Assembly (NCBI GenBank): GCA_913776825.1
Contig: CAJYPV010000028.1
Coordinates: 62,001-126,000, forward strand
DNA: 64,000 nt
Reading direction: 5' to 3'
Source: Burkholderiaceae bacterium
GTDB taxonomy: Bacteria; Pseudomonadota; Gammaproteobacteria; Burkholderiales; Burkholderiaceae_C
Under the pieces are notes generated by a model, which was not told where the DNA came from, did no database searches, and was given only the letters and a program-made list of their open reading frames with translations. The position numbers were made by a program, and so were the translations under genes. Below are positions 7,798 to 17,426 of the stretch, piece by piece; position 1 is the stretch's first letter, and each line of letters opens with the position of its first letter.

Positions 7798-7851
7798 AGC
7801 GCGGGCCCTGCGGTGGCGAGAAGTGATGCAGAGCCTCTCCAGCAGGCCTCG

Positions 7852-8685
7852 TCAGATTGCTTCGAGCGCGGCCTTGCGCCAGTCACGCGGCGACTGCCCG
7901 GTCTGCGCCCGGAAGGCCCGCGAGAGCGCGGCCTCGCTGCCGTAGCCGACCTCATCCGCGAGGGTCTTCAGCGCGCGGCCGGCGCGCAGGCCCTTCTGCG
8001 CGAGGCCGATGCGCCAGGCCTGCAGATACGCGCCGGGCGTGCAGCCCACCACGTCACGGAAGCTGGTGGCGAAGCTGGTGCGCGACATGCCGGCGACGTC
8101 GGCCAGGGATTCGAGCGACCAGTCCTTCGCCGGCGCTTCATGCAGCGCCACCAGCGCGGTCTGCAGCTTGGGATGGGCCATGCCGGCGAGCATGCCGGAC
8201 TGCAGCTGGCCGGCGCCCATCAGCTCGCGCAGCACCCAGATCATGAGCACCTCGAACAGACGGTTGAGCATCAACTGACGGCCGCAATGGGTGGCCTCGG
8301 CTTCGGCGAAGAGCTGGGCCAGCACCGGCGCGCAGTTGGGCACGGTGCGCAGCGGCAGGCAGATCCAGTCCGGCAGGGCCGCGACGATCGGATGGCTGGC
8401 GCCGCCCTCGAACACCATGTGCGCGCAGAGGAACTGGGCGCCGGTGTCCGCATCGGTCACGATGCGGCGCGGTCGGGGGCGGGGATACAGCAGCAGGCTG
8501 GGTTCGGTGATGCGCAGCGGCTCGGCGGTGCCGTGATGCACCTCGGCCGATCCCGAGCGGATCAGATGCAGCTTGCCTCGTCCCGCCTCCGGTTCCAGGC
8601 TGTTCACGCCGCACAGCGGACCGTTTTGGAAGGTCTCCGCCCGGATGCTGAAGTGGTGGAACAGCGCCGCCAGTCGATCGGCCAT
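7852..8685 (-). CDS. AraC-family transcriptional regulator
   Basis: The 277-residue protein has an N-terminal cupin-like effector region (about 10-170) of the type with LHLIRSGSAEVH. The C-terminal double HTH runs from about 180 to 277 (ESLADVAGMSRTSFATSFRDVVGCTPGAYLQAWRIG and ALKTLADEVGYGSEAALSRAFR). It is divergent from the chloroperoxidase-like hydrolase at 8806, with 120 bases between the starts, so that gene is the likely target. The inducing signal cannot be read from sequence. Confidence 0.88.
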   Translation of the reverse strand: MADRLAALFHHFSIRAETFQNGPLCGVNSLEPEAGRGKLHLIRSGSAEVHHGTAEPLRITEPSLLLYPRPRPRRIVTDADTGAQFLCAHMVFEGGASHPIVAALPDWICLPLRTVPNCAPVLAQLFAEAEATHCGRQLMLNRLFEVLMIWVLRELMGAGQLQSGMLAGMAHPKLQTALVALHEAPAKDWSLESLADVAGMSRTSFATSFRDVVGCTPGAYLQAWRIGLAQKGLRAGRALKTLADEVGYGSEAALSRAFRAQTGQSPRDWRKAALEAI

Positions 8686-8805
8686 CTTTGAACTCCCTGC
8701 AAAGTTTTGCGAACTTTAAGGCATCTGCAGTTCGGCTTCCAGGCGCAAAGTTCATCCCGTCGCTTCACCAAACTCGCGACGAACAGCAACCCGAAGGAGC
8801 CCACC

Positions 8806-9762
8806 ATGAACCGCCCGACCCGTGTGAATCGTCTGAACCGTGCCCTGCTGCTGAGCGCCGCCTTGCTGGCCACGAGTGCCGTGGCCCAGGCCGCCCCGGC
8901 TGCGCCTGCCGCTGCCAAGGCCGTGATCCAGAGCCCGTATGTGGCCGCCAACGACGGCACGCCGCTGTACGTCAAGGACTGGGGTCCGAAGGATGGTCCG
9001 GTGGTGGTGTTCAGCCACGGCTGGCCGCTGAACTCGGACAGCTGGGAATCGCAGATGCAATTCCTGGCCGAGCGCGGTTTCCGTGTCATTGCCCATGACC
9101 GCCGCGGTCATGGCCGTTCCGGCCAGCCGTGGGCCAACAACACGATGGACCAATATGCCGACGATCTGGACGCGGTGCTGCGTGCCAAGAACGTGAAGGG
9201 CGCGACGCTGATCGGCTTCTCCACCGGCGGTGGCGAGGTGGCCCGCTACATCGGTCGTCATGGCACGGCGCGGGTGGCGAAGGTCGCGTTCATCAGCGCG
9301 GTGACGCCGATCATGGGCCAGTCGCCGACGAATCCGAATGGCGTGCCGGAGGCGGTGTTCGACGGTCTGCGCAAGGCCTCGCTGGACAACCGGTCGCAGC
9401 TCTATAAGGACATCGCCAGCGGCCCGTTCTTCGGCTTCAATCGTCCGGGCGCCAAGCCGTCGCAGGGTCTGATCGACAGCTTCTATGTCCAGGGCCTGCA
9501 GGCCGGATCGAAGGCGACCTACGACAGCATCGAGGCCTTCTTCCATTCCGACTTCCGCGAGGACCTGAAGAAGGTCAATGTGCCGACGCTGGTGATCCAC
9601 GGCGCTGACGACCAGATCGTGCCCATCGAGACCACCGGTCGCGCGACCGCGAAGTTGGTCAAGGGTGCGCGTCTGATCGAGTACGCGGACGGACCGCACG
9701 GCATCACCGATACGCACAAGGATCGGCTGAATCAGGACCTGCTGGACTTCGTGCGGCAGTGA
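8806..9762 (+). CDS. Exported alpha/beta hydrolase (non-heme chloroperoxidase type)
   Basis: The 318-residue protein starts at ATG 8806 behind GAAGGAG and carries a cleavable signal peptide ending ATSAVAQAA. The mature part is a full alpha/beta hydrolase fold: HGWPLNSDSWE oxyanion region, HDRRGHGRSGQP, nucleophile elbow GFSTGGGEV (Ser), late Asp in HGADDQIVP, and His in DGPHGITDTH. The HGWPLNSDSW and GFSTGGGEVARY pattern is that of cofactor-free haloperoxidases and related esterases. A signal peptide is less common in this family, so the enzyme should work in the periplasm or outside. Substrate unknown. Confidence 0.88.
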   Translation: MNRPTRVNRLNRALLLSAALLATSAVAQAAPAAPAAAKAVIQSPYVAANDGTPLYVKDWGPKDGPVVVFSHGWPLNSDSWESQMQFLAERGFRVIAHDRRGHGRSGQPWANNTMDQYADDLDAVLRAKNVKGATLIGFSTGGGEVARYIGRHGTARVAKVAFISAVTPIMGQSPTNPNGVPEAVFDGLRKASLDNRSQLYKDIASGPFFGFNRPGAKPSQGLIDSFYVQGLQAGSKATYDSIEAFFHSDFREDLKKVNVPTLVIHGADDQIVPIETTGRATAKLVKGARLIEYADGPHGITDTHKDRLNQDLLDFVRQ

Positions 9763-10079
9763 GGGAAGGGTCGCCCGGTGGGGCGACCGGAGATGGGCTG
9801 GCGGGGGGAAGGACCGCGCTGGCTCGTCGACTAGGCTGTCGATCTCATCGCCGCTCAGCGTCCGCTGTGGCAACGTGCTGAAGAGGCGTCGATCTCTCAG
9901 GGTTGGGCGGACACGCGCGGGCTCTGCGCGATGGCGGCCTGCATGGGGGCCGGCGCCGCGCGGGATTGCATCACGGGGGGGCGATGGCGGGGGACCGGTG
10001 GAAGACTCCGCTGATCAAGCGAATCGACTGCGGTGCGCGAGGCCGGCCAAGGAACGCCCGGCGGAGAGTCATTTTGCGT
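9763..10079 (+). other. Gene-poor stretch
   Basis: This stretch lies between two convergent genes. No frame shows protein-like sequence with a start and ribosome site, and I saw no convincing stem followed by a T-run. Confidence 0.5.
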
Positions 10080-10988
10080 TCAAGGTCCGCAAAGAAAGCT
10101 GGCCACTCCCAAGTAGCTTGCACCCTTGTGGGTCACCTGATACCCGGCGACGATGCGGTACTTGCCGTTCCCTCCATCGCCGATGGTCAACATGAATCCG
10201 TCGTGTCGATCCGAGCCGAACACCATATCGAAGCCTCCGGCGAAGATCGTGCCGTCGCCGGGGATGCCGCGGAGCGATTCGGTGGCGACAGTTGCCTGGC
10301 GGGCACCTGCTGTGGCGGTCACTGCGATCCCCAAAAACGGCATGCCGTTCGAGAAGGACAAGGTCGCCTTGCCTGATGCGGTGCCGAATGCGTCGCCAGT
10401 GCCAGCGTCCACGACATTGGGTGCGGTGAACGTGCCACTGTCGCAAGTGAAGTTGCCGGTGGCGGGATAGGGCTTGGGAGCCGAGTAGACGACGTAGTGA
10501 ATGGCGTCATTGCGCGCGGCGCCCAGGACGGAACTCTTTCCCGAAACCAGCGCATTACCCTTGGCCCATCGACCTTGGGCCCACGAAGAATTGCCGGCCA
10601 AGTTGAGCACCGACCGATCGCTCCCGGTGAGCAGATTGCCATTGAGCGAGACGACGCTTCCGTCTGGAAGTTGCTCCAAGGTGGCGATCGATCCGATGAC
10701 CTGCAACTTGGTGCTGACCATCACGTAGCGAAGCGCGGCACCCTTGAGCAATGCGGCGTCCACCTTGCCGACCGTGGTCTCCGTCGTGTTACCGGTTGTT
10801 CCCGTCACCGAGCCTGGCGTGCTGGTGGTGCCGTGGCCGCCGCCCGAGGAACTGCCGCCACCCAAACCGCCGCTGCCCGAGCTGGTGTCGACAGTTCCGA
10901 CGCTTTCCTTGTCATCCCCTCCACCGCAGGCCACGAGCGCGGCAATCAACGGCAGGGTCGCCAAGGACCTCTTGGTTGCAAACTTCAT
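10080..10988 (-). CDS. Putative lipoprotein with Gly/Ser-rich linker
   Basis: The 302-residue protein starts at ATG 10988. Its lipoprotein signal, MKFATKRSLATLPLIAALVACGGG, has the lipobox cysteine at residue 21. The next 60 residues are a flexible Gly/Ser/Thr linker. The remaining 220 residues look like a beta-rich secreted domain with repeated short strands (for example GNFTCDSGTFTAPN and GKYRIVAGYQVTHKG) and a Cys pair. The domain was not recognised. The start at 10988 is preferred over one five codons upstream because the lysine-rich signal then begins at Met. Confidence 0.75.
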   Translation of the reverse strand: MKFATKRSLATLPLIAALVACGGGDDKESVGTVDTSSGSGGLGGGSSSGGGHGTTSTPGSVTGTTGNTTETTVGKVDAALLKGAALRYVMVSTKLQVIGSIATLEQLPDGSVVSLNGNLLTGSDRSVLNLAGNSSWAQGRWAKGNALVSGKSSVLGAARNDAIHYVVYSAPKPYPATGNFTCDSGTFTAPNVVDAGTGDAFGTASGKATLSFSNGMPFLGIAVTATAGARQATVATESLRGIPGDGTIFAGGFDMVFGSDRHDGFMLTIGDGGNGKYRIVAGYQVTHKGASYLGVASFLCGP

Positions 10989-11036
10989 GACTCTCTCCCT
11001 CAATCTCTGTCTGTTGTTCTGACGGCCTCTGGGCCA

Positions 11037-11201
11037 TCAGTTTGTCTGTGCGAGCAGCATCTCCGCTGCGTCATCGATCGATTTCAAAAGGCTCGGCTCC
11101 GCGCGCATGCGGGACTCGACCTCAGCGACGAGTTCGTCCAGTGCTTCGGGATCTCTGTCGAAGTTCTCAGAATCCTGAACTCGGCGTGCATGGGAATTCA
11201 A
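11037..11201 (-). CDS. Possible 54-codon small protein or gene remnant
   Basis: Reading the minus strand from a TTG at 11201 gives a short, acidic, helix-prone sequence with good codon use, including DPEALDELVAEVESRMRAEP and SIDDAAEMLLAQ, ending at TGA 11037-11039. No ATG is available. The same frame upstream, beyond one TGA, reads through to 11456 alongside the end of kptA, so this could be a degraded C-terminal extension rather than a free gene. Confidence 0.3.
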   Translation of the reverse strand: MNSHARRVQDSENFDRDPEALDELVAEVESRMRAEPSLLKSIDDAAEMLLAQTN

Positions 11202-11338
11202 TGAGTTTCAGCATCTCGGCTCCGACGATTCTGGACGGCCTGCTCGCTGGGTTCTGAACATTTCGGGTTTGCGTTCATCGAGTTCTGAACTTTCCTTGAC
11301 CGTCCGGGCTGACCGTTCAAGGTGCTCCGGAAGGTCGC

Positions 11339-11887
11339 TCAGGACCAACTGATAAAGCAGCTCGGCACGGCATCGGCAAGCCAGAACGTGAAGTTGGCTT
11401 GGTAGAAGACGACGCCCTCGGCATAAGCGCGCTTCGCGTCGACCTCCAGGAGGCAAGCGGGGCCATGCCTACCCCCCACCGACATGGCCAACTGGCGGTC
11501 GGTGGTGAGATGGACGTACTGGCGCTTCATGGGCAGCAGCCCCGTGTCACGGATCTGGCTGAGCGCGTCGCGGGCAGTGCCATGAAAGAGCACGGCCGGA
11601 GGCTCCGCCGGCACCAACTCGATCCGATCCGCCAAGGAGTGACCGTAGTTGGCACGCACCGCATCCCCGTGGATGGCATACCGTTGCTTCTGCGGCTCGA
11701 CGAGCGCCACGACGGCCTTGACGGTATCTGGCGTTACCGCCGGGATGGACTGCCGAAGTGCATGGACCAGCTCATCCAGTGAAACGTAGCCCTCCGGGTC
11801 GAGCTGCAAGGCGCCTCGCTCTGGCGCATGGCGAAGCAGGTAGGCCATCTGCTTGCTGACTTGCTTGAGCAGCTTCTCGTTGGTCAT
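11339..11887 (-). CDS. kptA: RNA 2'-phosphotransferase (Tpt1/KptA family)
   Basis: The 182-residue protein belongs to the Tpt1/KptA family, which transfers an internal 2'-phosphate from RNA to NAD+ to give ADP-ribose 1'',2''-cyclic phosphate. Family marks are seen in order: YLLRHAPE (catalytic Arg-His), VLFHGTA, PMKRQYVHLTTD, and GGRHGPACLLEVDA. The ATG at 11887 overlaps the stop of the upstream LysR gene as ATGA, which fixes the start. The last ten residues (after LADAVP) are unlike the family. The other frame reads on coherently there for another 50 residues, so a one-base change near 11360 may have altered the tail. Confidence 0.88.
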   Translation of the reverse strand: MTNEKLLKQVSKQMAYLLRHAPERGALQLDPEGYVSLDELVHALRQSIPAVTPDTVKAVVALVEPQKQRYAIHGDAVRANYGHSLADRIELVPAEPPAVLFHGTARDALSQIRDTGLLPMKRQYVHLTTDRQLAMSVGGRHGPACLLEVDAKRAYAEGVVFYQANFTFWLADAVPSCFISWS

Positions 11888-12777
11888 GTGGACGTCTTCC
11901 ATGCATTGCCGTGATCTTGCAGTGCGGCGCGCAGATGCCCAGCGGGCGTGGACTTGGCGAGGCCGCGCAGGTGGAAGCAGTGATATCGCAGCACCGGCAG
12001 CTCAGGCAGCGCGATGGCAACGACACCAGCGGGCAGGCGGCAGCAGGCATTGACGACGGCGACGCCAGCGCTCATGGCCACGAAGCTGAGCATCAACTCC
12101 CAACCATTGGCCTCCAGTGCGACCTCCCAAGACACGTCTGCTGACCGCAGCAGTGCGGCAAGCATCTCGCGGTGCGGGCGACCTCGCGGCGGCACAACCA
12201 GACGCTCCCCGGCAAGGTCCGTCAGCTTGACCCGGGTCCTTCCCGCCAGGCGATGCGATTCCGGCACTACCAGCACCTGCCCGACCGTGGTGAGCACCGT
12301 CGACTGGAGCTGATCAGGGACATCGTCCAGCGGCGCGACGCCTAGCTGCGCCTGGCCGCCGAGCACCGCAGCCAGAGCCTCCTCGCGATTGAGCGTGAGC
12401 AGACGAAGCGGCGCTGGCGCACTGTTCTGGAACGCCGTGATACCTGCACGCAGGAGGTAGAGGTATGCGCCCTCACCGGCGGCCAGCGTCACCGGTCGCT
12501 CTGTCAGCCCATGCAACTGAGCGAGCAAGTCGGCAGTGCCGTCGCGGAGCTGACGTCCATACCGGGCGATCAGCTCGCCATGCTCCGTCAACTCCAAGGA
12601 GCGCCCGACACGGCGATAGAGCGGGCGGTCCAGCCGCTCGCTGAGCTTTCGTACCTTGACGTGCAAGGCGGGCTGCGAGATGTGCAGCCCTCGAGCGGCT
12701 TCACTGAAATTCAGCGAATCGGCAAAGGCGGCGAACGCCATCACGGCGTCCAGGTCGAGGTTGGAGGGCAGCGGCAT
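11884..12777 (-). CDS. LysR-family transcriptional regulator
   Basis: The 297-residue protein has an N-terminal winged HTH (DAVMAFAAFADSLNFSEAARGLHISQPALHVKVRKLSERL) and a substrate-binding-like effector domain from about residue 95. It is the first gene of a two-gene operon with kptA (ATGA overlap) and is divergent from the HAD-like gene at 12880, with 102 bases between. It is therefore likely to control both. The effector is unknown. Confidence 0.88.
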   Translation of the reverse strand: MPLPSNLDLDAVMAFAAFADSLNFSEAARGLHISQPALHVKVRKLSERLDRPLYRRVGRSLELTEHGELIARYGRQLRDGTADLLAQLHGLTERPVTLAAGEGAYLYLLRAGITAFQNSAPAPLRLLTLNREEALAAVLGGQAQLGVAPLDDVPDQLQSTVLTTVGQVLVVPESHRLAGRTRVKLTDLAGERLVVPPRGRPHREMLAALLRSADVSWEVALEANGWELMLSFVAMSAGVAVVNACCRLPAGVVAIALPELPVLRYHCFHLRGLAKSTPAGHLRAALQDHGNAWKTST

Positions 12778-12792
12778 GTATATCGCTGGACT

Positions 12793-12808
12793 ATAGGCAC
12801 TTTGCTAT
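12793..12808. promoter_or_regulatory. Candidate LysR operator
   Basis: An ATAG-N8-CTAT dyad (12793-12796 and 12805-12808) lies in the 102-base gap between the LysR gene and the divergent HAD-like gene. A wider ACTAT/ATAGT pair (12790-12794 and 12822-12826) flanks it. LysR proteins usually bind such interrupted dyads beside their own promoter. Confidence 0.4.
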
Positions 12809-12879
12809 CAGTAGTTCCTGAATAGTCATTGCCTTCCTAGCATGGCCTCCATCAACAACACCTGACTCAGGGAGTTCCC

Positions 12880-13389
12880 ATGCAGAAGCTAGGCATCGAC
12901 ATCGGCCGCGTCCTCATCGCGCCAGACGCACCCAACGGGCGCGCTGACACTTCATTCATCGCCGGCACGCTCGCCGACGCGCTGGCGACTCCGCCGTATC
13001 CCGGCATGTTCGATGTGGTCCCGTCACTTGTCCAACGGTTCGAAGGGCGCGTCTGGCTGGTCTCGAAAGCCGGCCCCCGGGTTCAGGAGAAGACGCGGCA
13101 CTGGCTGCGCCACCACCGCTTCTTCGAGCGAACGGGTATCCCATCTGACAACCTGCGCTTTTGCCTGGAACGGGCGCAGAAGGCCGGACACTGCGCCTCG
13201 CTAGGCATCACCCATTTCATCGATGACCGGCCCGATGTGCTGGATCACCTGGAGGGTGTGGTGCCGCATCGCTTCCTCTTTGGTCCGCAACGCAAGCCTG
13301 TCGGTGCCCGCGGGGCGGTGGCGGTCATCGACTGGCAAGCGGCAGGCAAGGCAGTCATGGCAAGCCTCGGCAGCCCCGTCACGGCATGA
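12880..13389 (+). CDS. HAD-like hydrolase fold protein
   Basis: The 169-residue protein starts at ATG 12880 with CAGGGAG before it. It has a HAD layout: motif I LGIDIGRVLIAP, motif II Ser in VWLVSKAGPRVQ, a Lys in the ERAQKAGH region, and motif IV THFIDDRPDVLDHL. The usual second aspartate of the DxD motif is replaced (D-I-G), so phosphatase activity is not certain. Its divergent neighbour is LysR-kptA, and in phage and eukaryotic RNA repair a HAD phosphatase domain cleans RNA 3' ends, so a role in RNA end processing is a reasonable but unproven idea. Confidence 0.75.
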   Translation: MQKLGIDIGRVLIAPDAPNGRADTSFIAGTLADALATPPYPGMFDVVPSLVQRFEGRVWLVSKAGPRVQEKTRHWLRHHRFFERTGIPSDNLRFCLERAQKAGHCASLGITHFIDDRPDVLDHLEGVVPHRFLFGPQRKPVGARGAVAVIDWQAAGKAVMASLGSPVTA

Positions 13390-13555
13390 CCGTGACCTGC
13401 CAACCGTCTTGGGTCTTCTCCGCCTGGATGCCCACCGGCAAGAACTTCTGGATCGTCTCGAAGTTCGTGGTCGCGTGGTCCGGCAGCTCGGTGGCCGTGT
13501 AGCTCAGAGGTCCATAAGCGCGGGGGCGAATCAACCCGTCACACCAATCTACGCA
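13379..13555 (-). pseudogene. 3' fragment of an unidentified gene
   Basis: The minus strand carries an open stretch of 58 codons without a usable ATG start, ending at TGA 13379-13381. Its sequence looks like real protein (for example GPLSYTATELPDHATTNFET and FLPVGIQAEKTQDGWQVTVMP). The reading is broken upstream by stops, and another coherent short frame ending EGGYAFGEWIDA overlaps it. It also overlaps the last 11 bases of the HAD-like gene. The likely reading is a decayed gene whose 5' part is lost. Confidence 0.35.
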
Positions 13556-13650
13556 TCAATCCATTCCCCAAACGCATAACCCCCCTCATCCGTGCCAGTT
13601 ACGGCATGATTACATCGCTCGTTCCCGGTCTCAGGTGTTCCTCCGGATGC

Positions 13651-13738
13651 GCGGCATTGGGTCAGCTTCATGGATTTCCTCATGAAATCAGGCGGTTAGC
13701 CGTTTTCATGGGCGTCCCACGGCGCTGACCCAATACCG
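13651..13738. promoter_or_regulatory. Nested palindromes upstream of pckG
   Basis: ATTGGGTCAGC (13656-13666) and GCTGACCCAAT (13724-13734) are perfect inverted repeats. They extend to 16 bases with one mismatch (13651-13666 with 13724-13739). Inside lies CATGAAA (13681-13687) with TTTCATG (13704-13710), and a further TTCATGG at 13667. They lie 30-115 bases before the pckG ATG and are candidate operators for control of gluconeogenesis. Confidence 0.45.
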
Positions 13739-13766
13739 CTTTCATATCCTTAGATTGGAAACCACC

Positions 13767-15638
<1,872 letters not shown>

Positions 15639-15692
15639 AGTCACGCACTGCGCGGACCGGTCGTCTGACCGGTAGCGTCGCCAACACCATCA

Positions 15693-15717
15693 AGCCCGGC
15701 GTCGTGCCGGGCTTTTT
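15693..15717 (+). terminator. Rho-independent terminator of pckG
   Basis: AGCCCGGC (15693-15700), a five-base loop, GCCGGGCT (15706-15713) and a T-run to 15717 lie 55 bases after the pckG stop. Confidence 0.85.
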
Positions 15718-15791
15718 ACTGGGCGACCGACTCGCGCGACGGGTCAATCCACCCCACCTTCAGCCTGCCCCTGCCCGAAAGCACGCCCCAG

Positions 15792-15819
15792 AAAAGACAA
15801 AGCCCACCAAGGGTGGGCT
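15792..15819 (-). terminator. Terminator for the minus-strand small gene
   Basis: AGCCCACC (15801-15808) pairs with GGTGGGCT (15812-15819) around AAG. On the minus strand it is followed by a T-rich run (complement of 15792-15800). Two further stems lie between it and the gene: ACCGAGC/GCTCGGT (15861-15883) and CCGGCT/AGCCGG (15885-15902). Confidence 0.7.
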
Positions 15820-15915
15820 GTTGTTGCGTCAGCGATCTGGCGTAAGCCAGTAGTGACATCACCGAGCCGGGACGGCGCTCGGTACCGGCTGACACCAGCC
15901 GGCGACAGGCTGTTC

Positions 15916-16158
15916 TCAGCCGTTGCGACGGGCGTTGGCGGCACGCAGTTCGGCGGCGAAGGAGGGCATGCTCTCTTCGTACTGCGCGGCCAGGGCCAGC
16001 AGTTCGCGCTCAGCGCGGGCCATGCGGGAGGCTTCCAGATGAGCCTTGATGTTGCTGATGGTGCGGGCCCAGACGCGGGCACCGATGGTGGCGAACGTGC
16101 CGCCGCGACGCACCGTGCGGCTCAGCGGAAGACCGAAGGTTTGAGTAGCGACGCTCAT
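15916..16158 (-). CDS. Small conserved-type protein, 80 residues
   Basis: The 80-residue protein starts MSVATQTFGLPLSRTVRRGG. A basic helical middle (WARTISNIKAHLEASRMARAERELLALAAQYE) and a basic tail (AANARRNG) follow. The start is preceded on its strand by an AAAGGAAAT site. It has its own terminator and an upstream palindrome, so it is a real single-gene unit. It resembles short Burkholderiales proteins of unknown function; a relation to DUF1127-type small basic proteins is possible but not established. Confidence 0.72.
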   Translation of the reverse strand: MSVATQTFGLPLSRTVRRGGTFATIGARVWARTISNIKAHLEASRMARAERELLALAAQYEESMPSFAAELRAANARRNG

Positions 16159-16216
16159 GGCGATTTCCTTTGTTTTGACTGTGGTGTGGTTCTTGTAGAA
16201 CCGACGGAACGAAGTT

Positions 16217-16230
16217 TAGGGTTAACCCTA
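16217..16230. promoter_or_regulatory. Perfect 14-base palindrome TAGGGTTAACCCTA
   Basis: TAGGGTTAACCCTA is fully symmetrical and lies 59 bases upstream of the start of the minus-strand 80-residue gene, where an operator is expected. The bound regulator is not identifiable from sequence. Confidence 0.5.
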
Positions 16231-16430
16231 GACATGACGCCAATGAAAAGCCGGAATCAGATGTATAAGCGGCGTGAATATCGTTGCGCGATGTTCGTTC
16301 CGGGCGTGATGCGCCTCACGATCCGCCGGCAGGACCGCGACTTACCGCACGACTGAAGGCGCCGGACGACCTCGCCAAGCGATGTGCATCCGGGCCGCCG
16401 CCGTGACAAACCGCACACGCTGACCTCGCC

Positions 16431-17426
16431 ATGAGCTTCCGGAATCTCGATCTGAACCTGTTGAAGGTGTTCGACGCGGTCATGGCCGAGCGCAGTCTCA
16501 CCCGCGCCGCCGAACGATTGGCGATGACCCAGCCGGCGGTCAGCCACGCGCTCAAGCGGCTGCGCGAAGCCCTGGGCGAGGACCTCTTTGTGCGCCAGGC
16601 TTTCGGCATGAAGCCGACCTCCCGCGCGGAAGGGTTGTGGCCCGACGTGCGGGCCGCGCTCACGCGCCTGCGGGTGGCGCTCGATCCCGGCGACTACCAA
16701 CCCGAGTCGGAGGAATTCACCTTCCGCCTCGCCATGGCCGATGCCACCGCCGCGCTCATCCTGCCGCCGCTGATGCAGGGCCTGGAGCGGATGCGAGCGC
16801 TGGCCAACATCCATGTGCTGCCGCTGACCACCCGAGATCCGAGAGCGCTGCTGGAACAGGGCGAAGCGGATTTCGCGCTGGGCTACTTTCCGATGGCGGT
16901 CGCCGCGCTGAAGGGCCAGGGGCAGATGGCGGCCATCCGTCAGCAGCGGCTGTATGACTCGCACTATGTCTGCGTGATGCGGCGCGGGCATCCACTGGCG
17001 GACCAGGAGCTGACGCTCGACGCGTTCTGCCAGGCGCATCACCTGCTGGTCAGCTTCTCCGGCCGGCCGCATGGCTTCGTCGATGAAGCGTTGACGGCGC
17101 TCAAGCGCAGCCGTCGCATCGTCCTGACGGTCAACCAGTTCTTCACCGCGGGTCGGGTAGTGGCCCATTCCGATCTGCTCACCGTGTTGCCGCAGTCCTT
17201 CATCACCGCGACCGGCTATCAGGCTGCGCTGATCTACCGGCCGCTGCCGCTGAACCTCGCGCCCGTACATGTGGATCTGCTGTGGCACCTGCGCAATGAA
17301 GACCGCAGCGCCCAGCGCTGGATGCGGGAACAGCTGATCGGGTCGGTCGTGCCGCCCGTCCCGCCGAGCGCCGAGGCCGCGCCCCACCCCATCGCCGACG
17401 CGAACGGCGACAATCGCGCCCCATGA
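16431..17426 (+). CDS. LysR-family transcriptional regulator
   Basis: The 331-residue protein has the N-terminal HTH LNLLKVFDAVMAERSLTRAAERLAMTQPAVSHALKRLREALGEDLFVRQ. The effector domain (about 90-310) is of the NodD/LinR-like type, with a FRLAMADATAALILPPL opening. The C-terminus has a Pro/Ala-rich tail. It overlaps the next gene as ATGA and probably forms a two-gene operon with it. Ligand unknown. Confidence 0.88.
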   Translation: MSFRNLDLNLLKVFDAVMAERSLTRAAERLAMTQPAVSHALKRLREALGEDLFVRQAFGMKPTSRAEGLWPDVRAALTRLRVALDPGDYQPESEEFTFRLAMADATAALILPPLMQGLERMRALANIHVLPLTTRDPRALLEQGEADFALGYFPMAVAALKGQGQMAAIRQQRLYDSHYVCVMRRGHPLADQELTLDAFCQAHHLLVSFSGRPHGFVDEALTALKRSRRIVLTVNQFFTAGRVVAHSDLLTVLPQSFITATGYQAALIYRPLPLNLAPVHVDLLWHLRNEDRSAQRWMREQLIGSVVPPVPPSAEAAPHPIADANGDNRAP

